Shown here: piece after piece, positions 22,412-33,400 of the stretch
How positions within the stretch are numbered: the first letter of the stretch is position 1
Layout: the number at the start of each line of letters is the position of its first letter
Assembly: GCA_948567375.1 (NCBI GenBank)
Contig: OX419757.1
Location: 17,422,001 to 17,486,000, forward strand
Direction: 5' to 3'
Length of the DNA: 64,000 nucleotides
DNA from: Lunularia cruciata
Taxonomy: Eukaryota; Streptophyta; Marchantiopsida; Lunulariales; Lunulariaceae
The notes under the pieces: generated by a model
Told to the model about the DNA's origin: nothing
The model's input: the letters and a program-made list of their open reading frames with translations, nothing else
The model's database searches: none
Program-made: the position numbers and the translations under genes

Positions 22412-24325
22412 AGACGTAACGTACTCGTTGTGCAATTGTTGCTCAAATGCTTGCACCAACACCGGTGCATGTGCCAAATTGGCAGCGGGTTCCCAGGTGG
22501 CTTCATAGAGGGGGTAACCTTTCCATTGTACTAGATATTCCACCCGTAGATGGCGAGTACCACGCATGCGCTTTTGGAGAATCTGCTCCACTTCATATTC
22601 CTCTATGCCATCAATGAGTGTCGGACAAGGTCGAATGTCCTGTGTGGAAGGACCTTGGCCTGATCGGGGAGCATATCTACATAGTAGGGAGACATGGAAC
22701 ACTGGATGGATCTTCATGTGTGGTGGTAGCTCAAGGTGATAGGCCACAACGCCGATGCGACGAAGAATCGAGAAAGGCCCAATAAAACGAGGTCTGAGCT
22801 TATGAGATCCAACTAATGTGAGGTTGGTTGTCAATAGCCACACTTGATCCCCAACATTGAAATCCATGTGCCTCCGGTGTGCATCAACATATTGCTTTTG
22901 TCGATTTTGTGCAGTCTGTAACCTGTGCTTAGCGCTCTCCACACCTTGTTGGATTCTAGAAACAAATGTGTTGACTGCATCAACCTTGGTAGTCACTGGA
23001 CGGATCTTCATCAAGCTAGAAGGTGTGAAGGGATGCTCACCATACATGAGGAAGAACGGAGTGACCTGAGTGGACGCATTCACTGAATTGTTGTAAGCAA
23101 ATTCCACCAACGATAATAGGGTGTCCCACCTCTCTTGCTCTTCTAAGGTGAAGCCGCGTAACATGTCTTCAATCGTGCGATTTGCCCGCTCTGTTTGGCC
23201 ATCTATTTGTGGGTGGTAAGCTGTGGACATGGCCAACTTGGTTTTGAAGAAACCAAAGAGTGTTCGCCAAAACAAACTGGTGAATTGGGTACCTCTATCG
23301 GTGATACGTACTCTAGACAAGCCATGGTGAGCAAAGACTACATCTAAGTATAGTTGAGCTAGTTGTGGAGCGGTCACCTCCTTGGTGGTAGGGCGTACAT
23401 GAATCATTTTGCTGAGCCGGTCCACAAAGACCACAATGGAGTCAAACCCTGAGGTGGTCTTGGGTAATTCACAGACAAGATCCATACTCACTTGTTCCCA
23501 ACGTTGGGTAGGAGTGGGGAGAGGTTGAAGGAGCCCTACAGGAGCTTGATTAGAAGCTTTGTTCTGTTGACAAAGTAGGCAGCTACGCACATAGTCCATC
23601 ACATCATTGCTCATCTTGGGCCAATAGTAATGGCACTTGACTGCATCCAAGGTCTTGTTCACTCCGGCATGAGCTGTAGTGGCCGAATCATGACATTCCG
23701 CTAGAATGGTGGTGCGTAATTCTAGGACATTTGGGATCCATAATCTGCCATCCCGAAAGGTGAGTCCTTGGGTGCTGGTGACGCCTTTGGACGATTGTGC
23801 TTTGACAATCTGTGGATCAATTTTTGTAGCAGCTAGAATCTTTTGCCAGAATTCAGGGTTAATCTTAACCTCTGCCACCAAGTTGTTGGCCATTGGCATG
23901 CGGGTGAATGTATTTGCAAGTTGCTTCTTACCTTCCACGTAGGTGATTGTCATGTTGAAGCGTTGTCGCCACTCTGCCCATTGAATTTGGCGACGAGATA
24001 GATCCTTTTGCGTCTCAAGGTAGACTAGAGGTTTGTGGTCTGTCTCTACTACAAATGCCTTCTCGCCCAGGTAGTGCTTCCAATGCTTGGTTGCTAGAAC
24101 GATGGCTAGCTCTTCTTGTTCTATGGTGTGGTAGTTGCGCTCTGCCGGTAATAACTTTTGAGAGAAATATGCAATTGGATGCCATTCGTCATGCCACTCT
24201 TGTTGTAGGACTGCTCCTATGGCTACGCCTGATGCATCTATAGCTAACTTGATTGGACGTTTTGGGTCATACCACTTCAAGATTGGTGCATGTAGCAAGG
24301 CGACCTTCAATTCTTGAAAGGCCAA
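22409..24325 (-). CDS. Pol C-terminal half: RNase H, integrase, chromodomain
   Basis: An open frame of 638 codons. RNase H lies at residues 1-120, with LAIDASGVAIGAVLQ and VETDHKPLVYLE holding acidic active-site residues. Integrase follows: the HHCC zinc domain (HAGVNKTLDAVKCHYYW and CLLCQQNK, about 215-255), then the DDE core (VFVDRLSKMIHV, ITDRGTQFTSLFWR, HPQIDGQTERANRTIED, about 295-385). A GPY/F module follows (RFIGPFSILRRIGVVAYHL, about 525). The C-terminus has a chromodomain: EYEVEQILQKR, EYLVQWKGYPLYEATWEP. All catalytic residues I can identify are present. The frame begins inside pol; upstream continuity is broken by a stop near 24375, so it would need the neighbouring frames to form a polyprotein. 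Confidence 0.93.
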   Translation of the reverse strand: MAFQELKVALLHAPILKWYDPKRPIKLAIDASGVAIGAVLQQEWHDEWHPIAYFSQKLLPAERNYHTIEQEELAIVLATKHWKHYLGEKAFVVETDHKPLVYLETQKDLSRRQIQWAEWRQRFNMTITYVEGKKQLANTFTRMPMANNLVAEVKINPEFWQKILAATKIDPQIVKAQSSKGVTSTQGLTFRDGRLWIPNVLELRTTILAECHDSATTAHAGVNKTLDAVKCHYYWPKMSNDVMDYVRSCLLCQQNKASNQAPVGLLQPLPTPTQRWEQVSMDLVCELPKTTSGFDSIVVFVDRLSKMIHVRPTTKEVTAPQLAQLYLDVVFAHHGLSRVRITDRGTQFTSLFWRTLFGFFKTKLAMSTAYHPQIDGQTERANRTIEDMLRGFTLEEQERWDTLLSLVEFAYNNSVNASTQVTPFFLMYGEHPFTPSSLMKIRPVTTKVDAVNTFVSRIQQGVESAKHRLQTAQNRQKQYVDAHRRHMDFNVGDQVWLLTTNLTLVGSHKLRPRFIGPFSILRRIGVVAYHLELPPHMKIHPVFHVSLLCRYAPRSGQGPSTQDIRPCPTLIDGIEEYEVEQILQKRMRGTRHLRVEYLVQWKGYPLYEATWEPAANLAHAPVLVQAFEQQLHNEYVTS

Positions 24326-24955
24326 CTCTTGTGCAGTTCCCCATGTCCACTTCTTCCCCTTGCCAAGTAGTGCCGTTCAAGGTTGTGCAACCTTGGAGAA
24401 GTCCTTGACAAATCTATGATAGAATCCCGTCAACTCCAAGAAGCTCTTAAGTTGAGTCTGATCTTCTGGGGCACTCCATTTTTGAATGACCTCTATTTTA
24501 TCTATCAATAATTGAATGCCCTTTGCACTTACTCTATGCCCTAAGTAGTCTACTTCAGACTTGCCAAACTCACACTTTGAGATTTTGGCGTACAATTGAT
24601 TCTGTCTTAGAATCTGGAGGACCTCTCGTAGATGTTGTTTGTGTTCTGTCATCGTGCTACTATATACTAAGATATCATCCAAGAAGACGATAATAGACTT
24701 ATCCAAGTATGGACGAAATATGTCATTCATTAGACTCATGAAAGTGGCAGGCGCAATGGTGAGGCCAAAAGGCATCACAAGATACTCAAAGTGGCCATAC
24801 TTGGTTCAAAAGGCAGTTTTGTACACATCCTCCTCTGCAATTCGGATTTGATTGTAACCGCTCCGCAAGTCCAGTTTGGTGAAGTATCTTGCTCTATGGA
24901 GTTGATCAAACAAGTCCTCCATGCGAGGTAAGGAGTATTTGTTCTTCACTGTTTG
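24326..24955 (-). pseudogene. Pol reverse transcriptase palm, stop-interrupted
   Basis: 24778-24377 encodes the RT palm with [17 protein letters not shown] and [17 protein letters not shown], including the two Asp of the polymerase site, followed by the connection region [12 protein letters not shown]. Upstream, 24955-24779 continues in frame with [13 protein letters not shown] but is cut by a TGA just before TKYGHFEY, where CGA (Arg) is expected. Another in-frame stop lies at the boundary with 24956. These few point changes are all that prevent one open pol frame. Confidence 0.88.
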
Positions 24956-25729
24956 CTAATTGAGACCCCGATAGTCAATGCACATGCGCATTGTACCATC
25001 CTTCTTCTTCACAAACAAGATAGGGGCCCCATATGGTGATATGCTAGGTTGGATGAACCCTTTCTGTAGCATCTCCTCAATTTGAGTCTTACACTCCTCC
25101 AACTCATGAGGTGATAGGCGATATGGGGCCTTACAAGGAGGTGTCTTCCCCAGGAGTGTCTCTATTTTGTGATCTACTCGCCTTTTAGGTGGTAATCCTG
25201 AGGGTAGATCATCAAGAAAAACATCTTGAAACTCATCCACCACATCCTTCAATTTCTCCGGAATTTGTCCAGCGAGTTGTGCACTCTGGACTTCTCTTAT
25301 TAGACCCATAAAACATCTATCGGTCTTATAGACAGTTGTTGTCCCTACGACATATAGAGGCAGTTTTTGCCTGTGTGATTTTTCTTTAACCCCAATGATT
25401 GACCATTGATGGGTTCTCACTACTTTCTTCCTCCAATCCACCATTGGGTTGTACTGCTCCATCCATGGCATGCCTAAAATTGCATCATAACGGGCTAATT
25501 GTATCACTTGCCACTCAATTGCTTCTTGATATTCTCCTACAGAGAAGGTTACCCGTCTAGGTAATGATTCAATCCTCTCTGTTTGCTCATTTGGTAACTC
25601 TACTTCTTCACTTCCATCTCTCTCTAGATCCATTCCCAATCTTATTGCGACAAAGCGAGACAAGAAATTCTCTGTTGCTCCTAGATCGATTAATACTCTC
25701 ACTTGATTACCTTCTAGGATTCCATTCAC
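24956..25729 (-). CDS. Pol N-terminal part: protease and RT start
   Basis: An open frame of 257 codons. The aspartic protease is at residues 1-100: [17 protein letters not shown], where the usual D-S/T-G reads D-L-G (a damaged active site), then [15 protein letters not shown]. Residues 160-257 start the reverse transcriptase: [39 protein letters not shown], then [20 protein letters not shown]. The frame ends at RGLN followed by TAG. Confidence 0.88.
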   Translation of the reverse strand: MNGILEGNQVRVLIDLGATENFLSRFVAIRLGMDLERDGSEEVELPNEQTERIESLPRRVTFSVGEYQEAIEWQVIQLARYDAILGMPWMEQYNPMVDWRKKVVRTHQWSIIGVKEKSHRQKLPLYVVGTTTVYKTDRCFMGLIREVQSAQLAGQIPEKLKDVVDEFQDVFLDDLPSGLPPKRRVDHKIETLLGKTPPCKAPYRLSPHELEECKTQIEEMLQKGFIQPSISPYGAPILFVKKKDGTMRMCIDYRGLN

Positions 25730-25939
25730 AACAATCAGTTGAGAGGTTGCCTTTCAGGCTCTTTGCGCATTATTCTTCTTCCTTCCCTCGCTTCTCTGCT
25801 TCCTTATTGAGCTAGTAAGGCCGCAAGGTACATTTACTGGCAATCTTTGTTTTCCGAAGTGGTTTCCACCTCTTCCTCTTCAATGTGCCTCTCCATGTTG
25901 TTCAAAGATCGCCTGTACGAAGGCCGAGGGCCTCTAGGG

Positions 25940-26910
25940 AAATGAGTGCGACAATTGGTAGATATGTGCCCAATACGGCCACAATTGTAACAACGGCGTT
26001 GTTCTCTTTGAGTCCCTTCTCCTCGTGGGGCTCCATCTCTTCGTTCTTCTACCTGTCCCCGCTCTCCTTGAAGTGGTCATGCTCCTCGATCCCGGAATCG
26101 AAGGTTGCCCAATTCCATTGGTACTGGTCCACCCATGTGTGGCATTTCTGTGCGATAATATTGAGGTAGAACTACTCCTTCACCTCCACCTAATGCTCCT
26201 GTTATTCTCTGCGCACAAGCAATGGCTTCAAATACCGTGTGAGGGTTTTGCACCATGACTTCTTGGCGAATCTGCTCTTTCAACTCTTGTTTGAAATTGT
26301 CGAGAGCCTCTGCTGGACTCATGTTGGTAATTGCAACTTGTAGATCCAGAAACGCCTTGATATACTCTTGTATGCTATTCTTCTGTCTCAATCTCCATAG
26401 TCGGGTTCGAGCCATCTGCACAAAATCCACTGATTGGAAATTCTTCAGCAATCCTTCTTGCATTGCTGTCCATGTGACCTCCCTTCTCTCTGCCAGCATG
26501 GATCGTTCCCAAGCATCATACCATGTGAGGGCTTTATCCATCAAGTACCCACATGCAAACACGCTTGCAGCATGCTCAGTGATCTCTGTTGAGAACAATC
26601 AGAAATATCAATTCATTTTCAAGATCTAATTTTCCACTACTCCCATCGTACGCTGCCCCTTGTAAGGCTTGATGTTGCAGGTCTTCTTCATCCGGAGTAG
26701 CAATGTGGCTTCACCGTTGATAGGGTTCGTAGGCACGGGTGCCTCTCCAAGCACTTTAGTCGTAGGTACAGGGTTTTGAGGTGGCTCTTCTTCTTGCATG
26801 GCTTGATTGTTCCTCAGGATCTGCACTTGACTTTGTAATGTCTCAATGGTCATCTTAATCTCTTGAAATTCATTCAACATCCCTTGCATTCCTTGCACCA
26901 GCTCTTGCAA
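25940..26910 (-). pseudogene. Gag with CCHC zinc knuckle, frameshifted
   Basis: 26910-26626 (minus) encodes an N-terminal segment with a short coiled coil (LVQGMQGMLNEFQEIKMTIE). 26598-26077 encodes the retrotransposon gag core (ALTWYDAWERSMLAERREVTW, LWRLRQKNSIQEYIKAFLD). A CCHC zinc knuckle (CYNCGRIGHISTNC) is encoded at 25951-25992 after a frame change. Gag forms the virus-like particle that packages the element RNA. A frame shift and stop separate the three pieces. Confidence 0.88.
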
Positions 26911-27512
26911 CTACGGATCCATGGTTCCTGCAACATCCAATTGCTAATGTCTTCTTCAATACAGAGTCAATATAATCACTCTAGAAGGCGCACAAACTAT
27001 CGGAACTACCATTGGGACCTCAGAAGCTATCACTTGTTGATAATACTCCTCACCAAAATTCCTAACCACAAAATCTCTAAACATCACTTTTGGCCTCACT
27101 ACATAACGGATTTCTACTTGAGTGTTGAAAAGGAGAGGATTTGGGACATTCATATCCATTTTATCGTAATAGAATGTAGATCGTCAAATCCCACTCTCTG
27201 TCATATATCACCACAGGTAGAATCACCGGGTTTGGTGAGTTCATCACTCTGTCCATGAATTCCGCACCAAAGTGATAAACTAGCGATACCCTCATCTGCT
27301 CACACTGGATGTACATAACCTTGATCTGGAATGGGTTTGAGAATGGAAAGCTAGGTGCGGGAAATTGTCCCCTCGGCGTATCCATCCCATCCGCTCTCTA
27401 AAGTCCTTCCTAAGTCTAGCTATTACTCTATGTTCTCCACCTCACATTACTCAGTTTCAGTAGTTTGTGCTATTCCAAGAGGGGTGATCCACTCTCTTGG
27501 ACTAGAACACTC

Positions 27513-27524
27513 GCTCTGATACCA
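27513..27524 (-). other. Primer binding site, initiator tRNA-Met
   Basis: The minus strand reads TGGTATCAGAGC, the standard plant complement of the initiator tRNA-Met 3' end. It is one base from the 5' LTR. Confidence 0.92.
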
Positions 27525-27525
27525 T

Positions 27526-28265
27526 TGTAATACTCCGAGGACAAGAGAAGAGAGAAAACACAAATTGCACACTCAAACATTTGATGCCCCAAGGGAGCAC
27601 CTTCTCTTTATTATATAGACAAAGAGGATCTCCTCCAAGGAAGCTCCACCATAGGATTAGGGACACAGATAGGTGACATGTCAGCAAGCTCCACCCTTGG
27701 ATTACTTACTTGGATGGGTGACCTGTCTGGTCTAGGTCCTATCTGGTTGGTCAAACAAGCTTTGACCGGAGGGAATCTTTTAGGGAATCGTCTTGTAGGA
27801 ATCTCAGAATCACGTAAGGTACCGTTGGAAAGCTCTCGATGAGACAAAGCAGGGGAGGGAAGTCCAGCCTTTCCTCTACTAGGGGGGGGGGGTGGAATCT
27901 GCACATTTTTGAGGCCTAATTCATCCGTTTAGGCCTCCGAAATTGCCTTCAAAGATTTCAGGCATATTTTGGTTCCAACTCTATTAGTAGAAGTCCCCTT
28001 TTGGTGATATCTCTTTCTGATCTGTTTAGTCCATCATGTGTAACATCCTTCCAGATGTTACCAAACCAATTCTCACCTTTAAATCATATGTCTAACTATT
28101 GGTTCTAAGGTTCTCAAGTCTATTTTGGTTTTTGCCCTATTAGTAGAAGTGCTCTTTTGGTGATACTTCTATCTGATCTATTTTGACCATCATGTATAAC
28201 ATCATTCTAGATGTTACCAAACCAAATTTCACATCTAGATCATATGGCTAACCCTTGGTATTACA
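27526..28265 (-). repeat. 5' LTR of family A element
   Basis: 740 bp with intact ends: plus-strand reading TGTAATAC to GGTATTACA. The TATA-like box (CTATATAATAAAG on the minus strand) lies near 27605-27618. Confidence 0.93.
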
Positions 28266-28535
28266 CATGTGAACTCTCAAGCTGGCAATTTAAAATGCTC
28301 TCAAGCCCTAAGGGTTGAGGCACATCTTCCTCGCTAAGTTTGTGTCGGTGCTCTGTTCATACCCAAGTGTAAAGCAATCAGATCAAGTGTGCATGTGAAG
28401 ATAGCGGTTGTGATTCTCATAATTGCTCATGTTGGATATTGAAAATCCTTGAACTCGCTTGACTTATGTGGAGATTTATGAATGATAGAAAGAGCTATAG
28501 ATGTTTATCGATTATTGAGTGAACAAAATAAGAAA

Positions 28536-28625
28536 GGTGAACGCGTAGGAAAAATGAAGGATGGGAAGACCCCATCAAGCCGTACAAGGGAGAGAAAAAA
28601 AGGTAACATGGGGCTAAGCCCCAAT
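28536..28625. repeat. Dispersed repeat, copy 1
   Basis: Contains GGGAAGACCCCATCAAGCCG, TACAAGGG and AACATGGGGCTAAGCC. Related copies are at about 37870-37975 and 37980-38100. In this copy it directly follows the end of the reverse-transcriptase frame at 28614, so it may be the 3' untranslated tail of that non-LTR family. Confidence 0.7.
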
Positions 28626-29240
28626 AGAGTCTATATGAGAAATCTGCCCTACCGCATCCAAGATATCTGAGCTATGCAAGTCGTACGGTCTACACACAAC
28701 TAGAGCATTCGAAGAAACATCACCTAATGTGATTGCTCTCGTATAGATTGCACTAGCCACTGCCCTCTGTAGAGCAATGGACACATGTTGTCTAAAATAT
28801 GCTACAAAGTATGAGAGTGAGAGTGGTACCCCTTGACGCCTAACATGATAAGCTCTTGCGCACTCCCTAATAAATTTGTCAAATGCCGTGTCCATCGCTC
28901 CATATAACTCCAAGGCTAGAGGAACAAAGAGGTGACCTCGCTGCATGCCCCTATACTTGGAGACCTTGCGACCGACTGCTGCACTCCCCGCCCATCCAGG
29001 GGGATGGGTAATCACTCCCTCCGAAACTGTATCCCGCGTAGGGTCCATAACCATGACATCCACTACTGTCACCTGATCATCTCGGACCAAGTATAAGTCT
29101 ACCTTGACACATGTCATTTGCAAAACATACGAATGCTCCCTCCAAGCCAAGTATCCACTCTCTCGTGCCATAGCAAACACTATGTCTCTAATGGCATCAT
29201 GTGCAGCTATCCTCTATCCTCCAAAAGGACACCGTGTCAT
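28614..29240 (-). pseudogene. C-terminal part of a non-LTR reverse transcriptase
   Basis: The main open frame is 29180-28614 (188 codons). The same frame continues upstream past one TAG to about 29240 (RIAAHDAIRDIVFAMARESG). The pattern resembles the C-terminal restriction-like endonuclease region of R2-type or related non-LTR elements: VKVDLYLVRDDQVTVVDV, then AVGRKVSKYRGMQ and HLFVPLALELYG, then a helical tail (LSYFVAYFRQHVSIALQRAV). The reverse-transcriptase core is not visible, so the copy is 5' truncated. The family assignment rests on motif spacing only. The in-frame TAG sits where Gln fits. Confidence 0.5.
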
Positions 29241-29979
29241 GTTGACCGCTGCTGCATCTAGTGTAGAACCACACTCACAAGTGAGTAATGAAGATGTAGA
29301 TAGGTGGACCAAACCTAAGCAAAACCTCATCGCTGTAGAGAAAATAGCAGGTGCAAGTCGGAAAGCCCTAATGCACGATCGAGCTAGGATTCAAGAGCCT
29401 GCACCCTTGCCGGAGCAAGAGCAAAGACGTGCTCTAGTAGATTGAGGAATGGACGAGTAGACTAAGAGAGAATGTAACATATGCTCACACTATCACTTTA
29501 TCAAGGGAGACAATAAATCTCTAGTCCAATCTGACAATAATGAAACAAAAGGTGTAAGATTCTCTCGTGCTCGTGAGGATAAACTATCTCTCGTAACCGC
29601 AATAACACATCTAGAGAAAAAGATCCACTCCACCTCTATCACATAAATCTACAAAACAGACCTCTCAACAACCACCTCTGTCAGATAAGTCTACAAAAGC
29701 GGTCTCTCAATAACCATAAAGCAAGAGTAAAAGAGGGGTGCTGAGAGAACAAAATTGTGTTCTTCATTCAACACTTGTTTACTGATTTACAAGCTATCAT
29801 TGGCCATTTTGGCGCGAAACTCAACTTTCGTGCGTGTAGAGGCCCGGCAACATATTAATGATACTTGAGAACAGTGTAGAAAGATCGTCTTATGTCATTT
29901 CTGGGTAGGCTCCAGCAAGATTCTCAAGGTTTCAAGACCAATCCGGTTGTCTCGAACAATTAATGTGAACACAGATTGT
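29241..29979. other. Intergenic, no gene seen
   Basis: Between the retroelement fragment and the MetRS promoter region. The 113-codon plus frame at 29104-29445 is antisense to the RT remnant and has no recognisable domain. Confidence 0.5.
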
Positions 29980-30017
29980 GTTAGGCGAAGCGGGGTCCAC
30001 ATGGCGCTTCGCCTAAC
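29980..30017. repeat. 13-bp inverted repeat upstream of MetRS
   Basis: Arms GTTAGGCGAAGCG (29980-29992) and its exact complement (30005-30017) flank a 12-base loop. It abuts the telo-box-like sequence. Confidence 0.85.
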
Positions 30018-30023
30018 CCTAAA
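30015..30023 (+). promoter_or_regulatory. Telo-box-like motif upstream of MetRS
   Basis: AACCCTAAA within CCTAACCCTAAACCCC, 215 bases upstream of the MetRS start. Telo-boxes (AAACCCTAA type) are known in promoters of plant translation-machinery genes, which fits the neighbouring gene. The motif is short and could be chance. Confidence 0.4.
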
Positions 30024-30287
30024 CCCCGGAGATCTCTGGCGCAACTGTGTGTCCTCCTTGTCCCGGTATTCTTGCGCAAGAATTCTTTGCAGCAATGCTG
30101 TGTAAGACCGACGCTCCCTCAGCTTCTGACTGTCAGTCTGAAATTATTTGTTTCTGGAACGGGAACGCAAATCTGAATTGTGAGTGGAAACACTCAGGGC
30201 TTGGGCTGATTAGCCCTGGTGAAAGAAGGCTGCGGCCATGGAGACAAGTTTGAGGGGGCTCCAGTCCCTTGTGGTCGGGGATGCAAC

Positions 30288-30413
30288 GGATAGCCCATCA
30301 TCAGGACCCGGACTGCTGACCAGAGTCAAGAGAGAGCTGAGAGCTCCAGCGGATAGCACATCATCAGGACCCGAACTGCTGACCAGAGTCAAGAGAGAGC
30401 TGAGAACTCCGAT
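30288..30413 (+). repeat. 63-bp tandem duplication in MetRS exon 1
   Basis: Copies 30288-30350 and 30351-30413 encode [20 protein letters not shown] and [20 protein letters not shown], in frame. They form a basic N-terminal extension before the catalytic domain. Confidence 0.92.
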
Positions 30414-33400
30414 CCCTGGCAAGAGGAATGTGCTGGTAACTAGTGCTTTGCCTTATGGAAACAATGTGCCGCATTTGGGGACCATTATCGGGTGTAAGTT
30501 GTCACTATCTTCTTGCAATAAATAGCTCTGAAGAATCGAGTATTACAATTGGTGACATAGTGTATGATATCTATTTGTGAGAAAAATCAAAGTAATCCAT
30601 AATGCAGTTGGCCTTTGTCGATCATGAATATCTTGGTCCTGCAGCTGAATTAGGCTGTCGATTCCAAGAACGGATTTACTTGTAAGGAAGTCAAAGTTAA
30701 TGAACAGATACCTGGCCGTTTCTCTGTTACGAATACCTCTCTGTGCAGCTGGATTACGAAATTTGTAGAAGGAATTTATGTTTGCGAAACTTAAAGTTGA
30801 AGAAACGCTACATGTAACAGAAGACCACAAGCACAAGTTCATGAGAGGTGTCGGCAAGAGGTTGAACGAGGGAATTTCTTATCGGATTCTTAGGGTTAAC
30901 AATGTCCTAGGGTTGAATGCTCACCCGGAGAACACTACCCCAAAATTTTATCTTATTCCTTCACCATTTTGGAGCGCATCGCAGGTGTGTTGTCTGCAGA
31001 TGTGTTCGCTAGGTATTGTCGAATTCGCGGGTATAATGTGATGTATATCTGCGGAACTGCGGAACGAGTATGGTACAGCAACTGAGACAAGAGCCATGGA
31101 AGAAGGCATTACTCAGCAAGAAATATGTGACAAGTGAGTTGTCTTCATTTCAGGCCTGAAACAAAGCAGATCTATATCTGCAGCTACTGTAATAAATCAA
31201 CATCTACGTCTTGTTGGTTAGGCAGTACGGAGTCAACCAACAACTAAAACATGGTTACATTCTGAGCATGTAACATACCAGCGTTATAAAGTCATCTGCA
31301 GTAATAAATTCACATCTCCCTCTTGTTGGTTAGGCGCTACAGGCGAAATAATCAACTAAAATCCTCCCCGAAAGATTACAGCAGATAGATCAAATAGTGG
31401 CAAATTCGTGATGAAATTTCCTCAGTTAGCTCTTTTCGGTTTATTACATTTCTTGAAGTAGTGCTTACGTTTCTCAACGGTACATTCTTATATAGGTGCC
31501 ACGCTATTCACAAGGAAATTTACGAGTGGTTCAACATTGATTTTGATATGTTTGGGCGTACCTCAACGCCTCAACAGACAGAAATCTGTCAATAGATTTC
31601 TGTCAACAGACAGAAATCTATTGACAAGTTGATGAGAACAATCGTCTTCTTGAAGACAAGATAGAACAGGTAAGCACCTAATCCCTAAACTCTACTCTTC
31701 AAGTTAAGTAAATTCTACTATCACCGTGAGAAAGCCCCTGGAGATCTTTACACCAGGAAAGTACAATCTGTGACACCAGTTTTTGAAATATGGCCCGATA
31801 CTTCTGTAACTGCGAGCCTGCAACGTATCGCAGCCCTATTGCAAAACTTGTCAGCGTTTTTTGACTGACAGATTTGTTGGAGGAGCTTGCCTCATGCTAC
31901 TTGCCGTTACGAGGACGCTAGAGGACCAGTGTGACAAGCTTCTAAGTGCTGCAGATCTGGTGAATCCTCGATGCAAGGTTTGTGTTGTATTCTGCTCCTG
32001 TTTATGCCCAGCTTTGAATTACTCGGTGAATTTATGTCACGCAAAGAAGTCGAGACCTTTGGCCTCACTTATTGACCAAATGAGGTTATGTTACTGGATG
32101 CAGAGGTGTGGAAATCCACCACAAATACGTGAGACGAACATATGTTTCTGGGTCTCCCCAAACTGAAGGTTTAGCTTGAGGAATATGTCACCAACACGTC
32201 GGTGTCTGGAGGCTGGAGCCAAAACTCAGTGCAAACAACGGATGCCTGGATCAGAGATGGTCTGAAACCTCGTTGCCTTACGAACCTCGTTGCCTCGAGA
32301 CTTGAAGTGGGGCATACCAGTCCCTTTGGAAAAAGTACAAGACTAAGGTAGAAAGGAGTTCTTGACATCTCACTCCACCTTTATCAGTGTTTATCTTCAC
32401 ACCAACTGCTTATGATGCCAGTGAGCTGAAGTCCACAGCTTTGTCCTTTCCTATACAGGTGTTTTATGTGTGGTTCGATGCATCGATGGGGTACATCTCA
32501 ATCACACCGAACTATACCTCCGAGTGGGAGAAGTGGTGGAAGTCTCCGACGGACGTTGAACTCGTCCAGTTTATGGGCAAAGACAACGTGCCGTTCCATA
32601 CTGTAAGCGTGGCTTCATGTACCTGGAAGAGTGGTAGAGTATCGGGCTTGTCTTGCAGCTATGTGACTATGATGTCACCTGTTTTATCTAGCGACCTCTT
32701 TTGAAGATATTATATCACGGTCTCCAGTAGGATGGTTCTCTTTTGAGTTAACAGAAACCTGTGCTTGACAGGTGATCTTTCCGTCTACTCTTCTCCGGCA
32801 CCGATGATCCCTGGACGTTGATGAAGACTGTTAGTGTCACAGAATATCTGAACTACGATTCAGGTAACCTCTCTAGACTTGCATCACAGGCCCTCCGTGC
32901 AGATGTGCTAACCCGTAGGTTCAAGCTGGTCTTTGTGATCTGTTTAGCAAGTTATAGCACATTACGTCAGACCAAACAACCCCGACGTATTGATTTTACT
33001 GATCTAATCATCATTTACTAATGGCGCGATCTAGCCATCAACAAGGGTTGCTTCTTCCAGCAGTATGCAATAGATATTGAATATGTGAGTTCTGCGGGAT
33101 GCAGGTAAATGCTCCAAGAGTAGAGGTGTTGGTGTCTTTTGTAACGATGCTAAGACCACCGGTATTCCCGTTGAAGTCTGGCGATACTACCTCTTAATAA
33201 ACCGACCGGAGGTGAAATTTGCTTTGAGCAAGATGTGGCAGCTTGAAGGCATCAATAACATTATTGTCAGCATTTGCTTTCTTTTATTAGTCGTTCCTTA
33301 CTCGAGCATGTATTGTGAATCCAGATGTCCGACACGGTATTTACCTGGGTAGATCTGCAAGCGAAGCAAAACAATGAGCTACTGAAAACTTTGGGAAATT

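Larger units (their letters stand above)
21658..28265 (-). mobile_element. Ty3/gypsy chromovirus, family A, full length
   Basis: A 6.6-kb element coding on the minus strand. LTRs are 21658-22395 and 27526-28265, and by eye differ at only about 13 of 740 positions. Flanks are CATGT on both sides (21653-21657 and 28266-28270), a perfect 5-bp target duplication. The primer binding site is at 27513-27524 and the polypurine tract at 22396-22411. Minus-strand order is gag, zinc knuckle, protease, reverse transcriptase, RNase H, integrase and chromodomain, the gene order of chromoviruses. Only a few stops interrupt pol, so it is the youngest element here. It could have been mobile recently but now needs help from an intact copy. 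Confidence 0.95.

Noticed and set aside
28482-28670. 62-codon plus frame as a gene
   Set aside because: It overlaps the dispersed repeat and the end of the RT remnant on the other strand; no motif.
30014-30026. Internal telomere repeat
   Set aside because: Only about two partial units are present; too short for a telomere tract.
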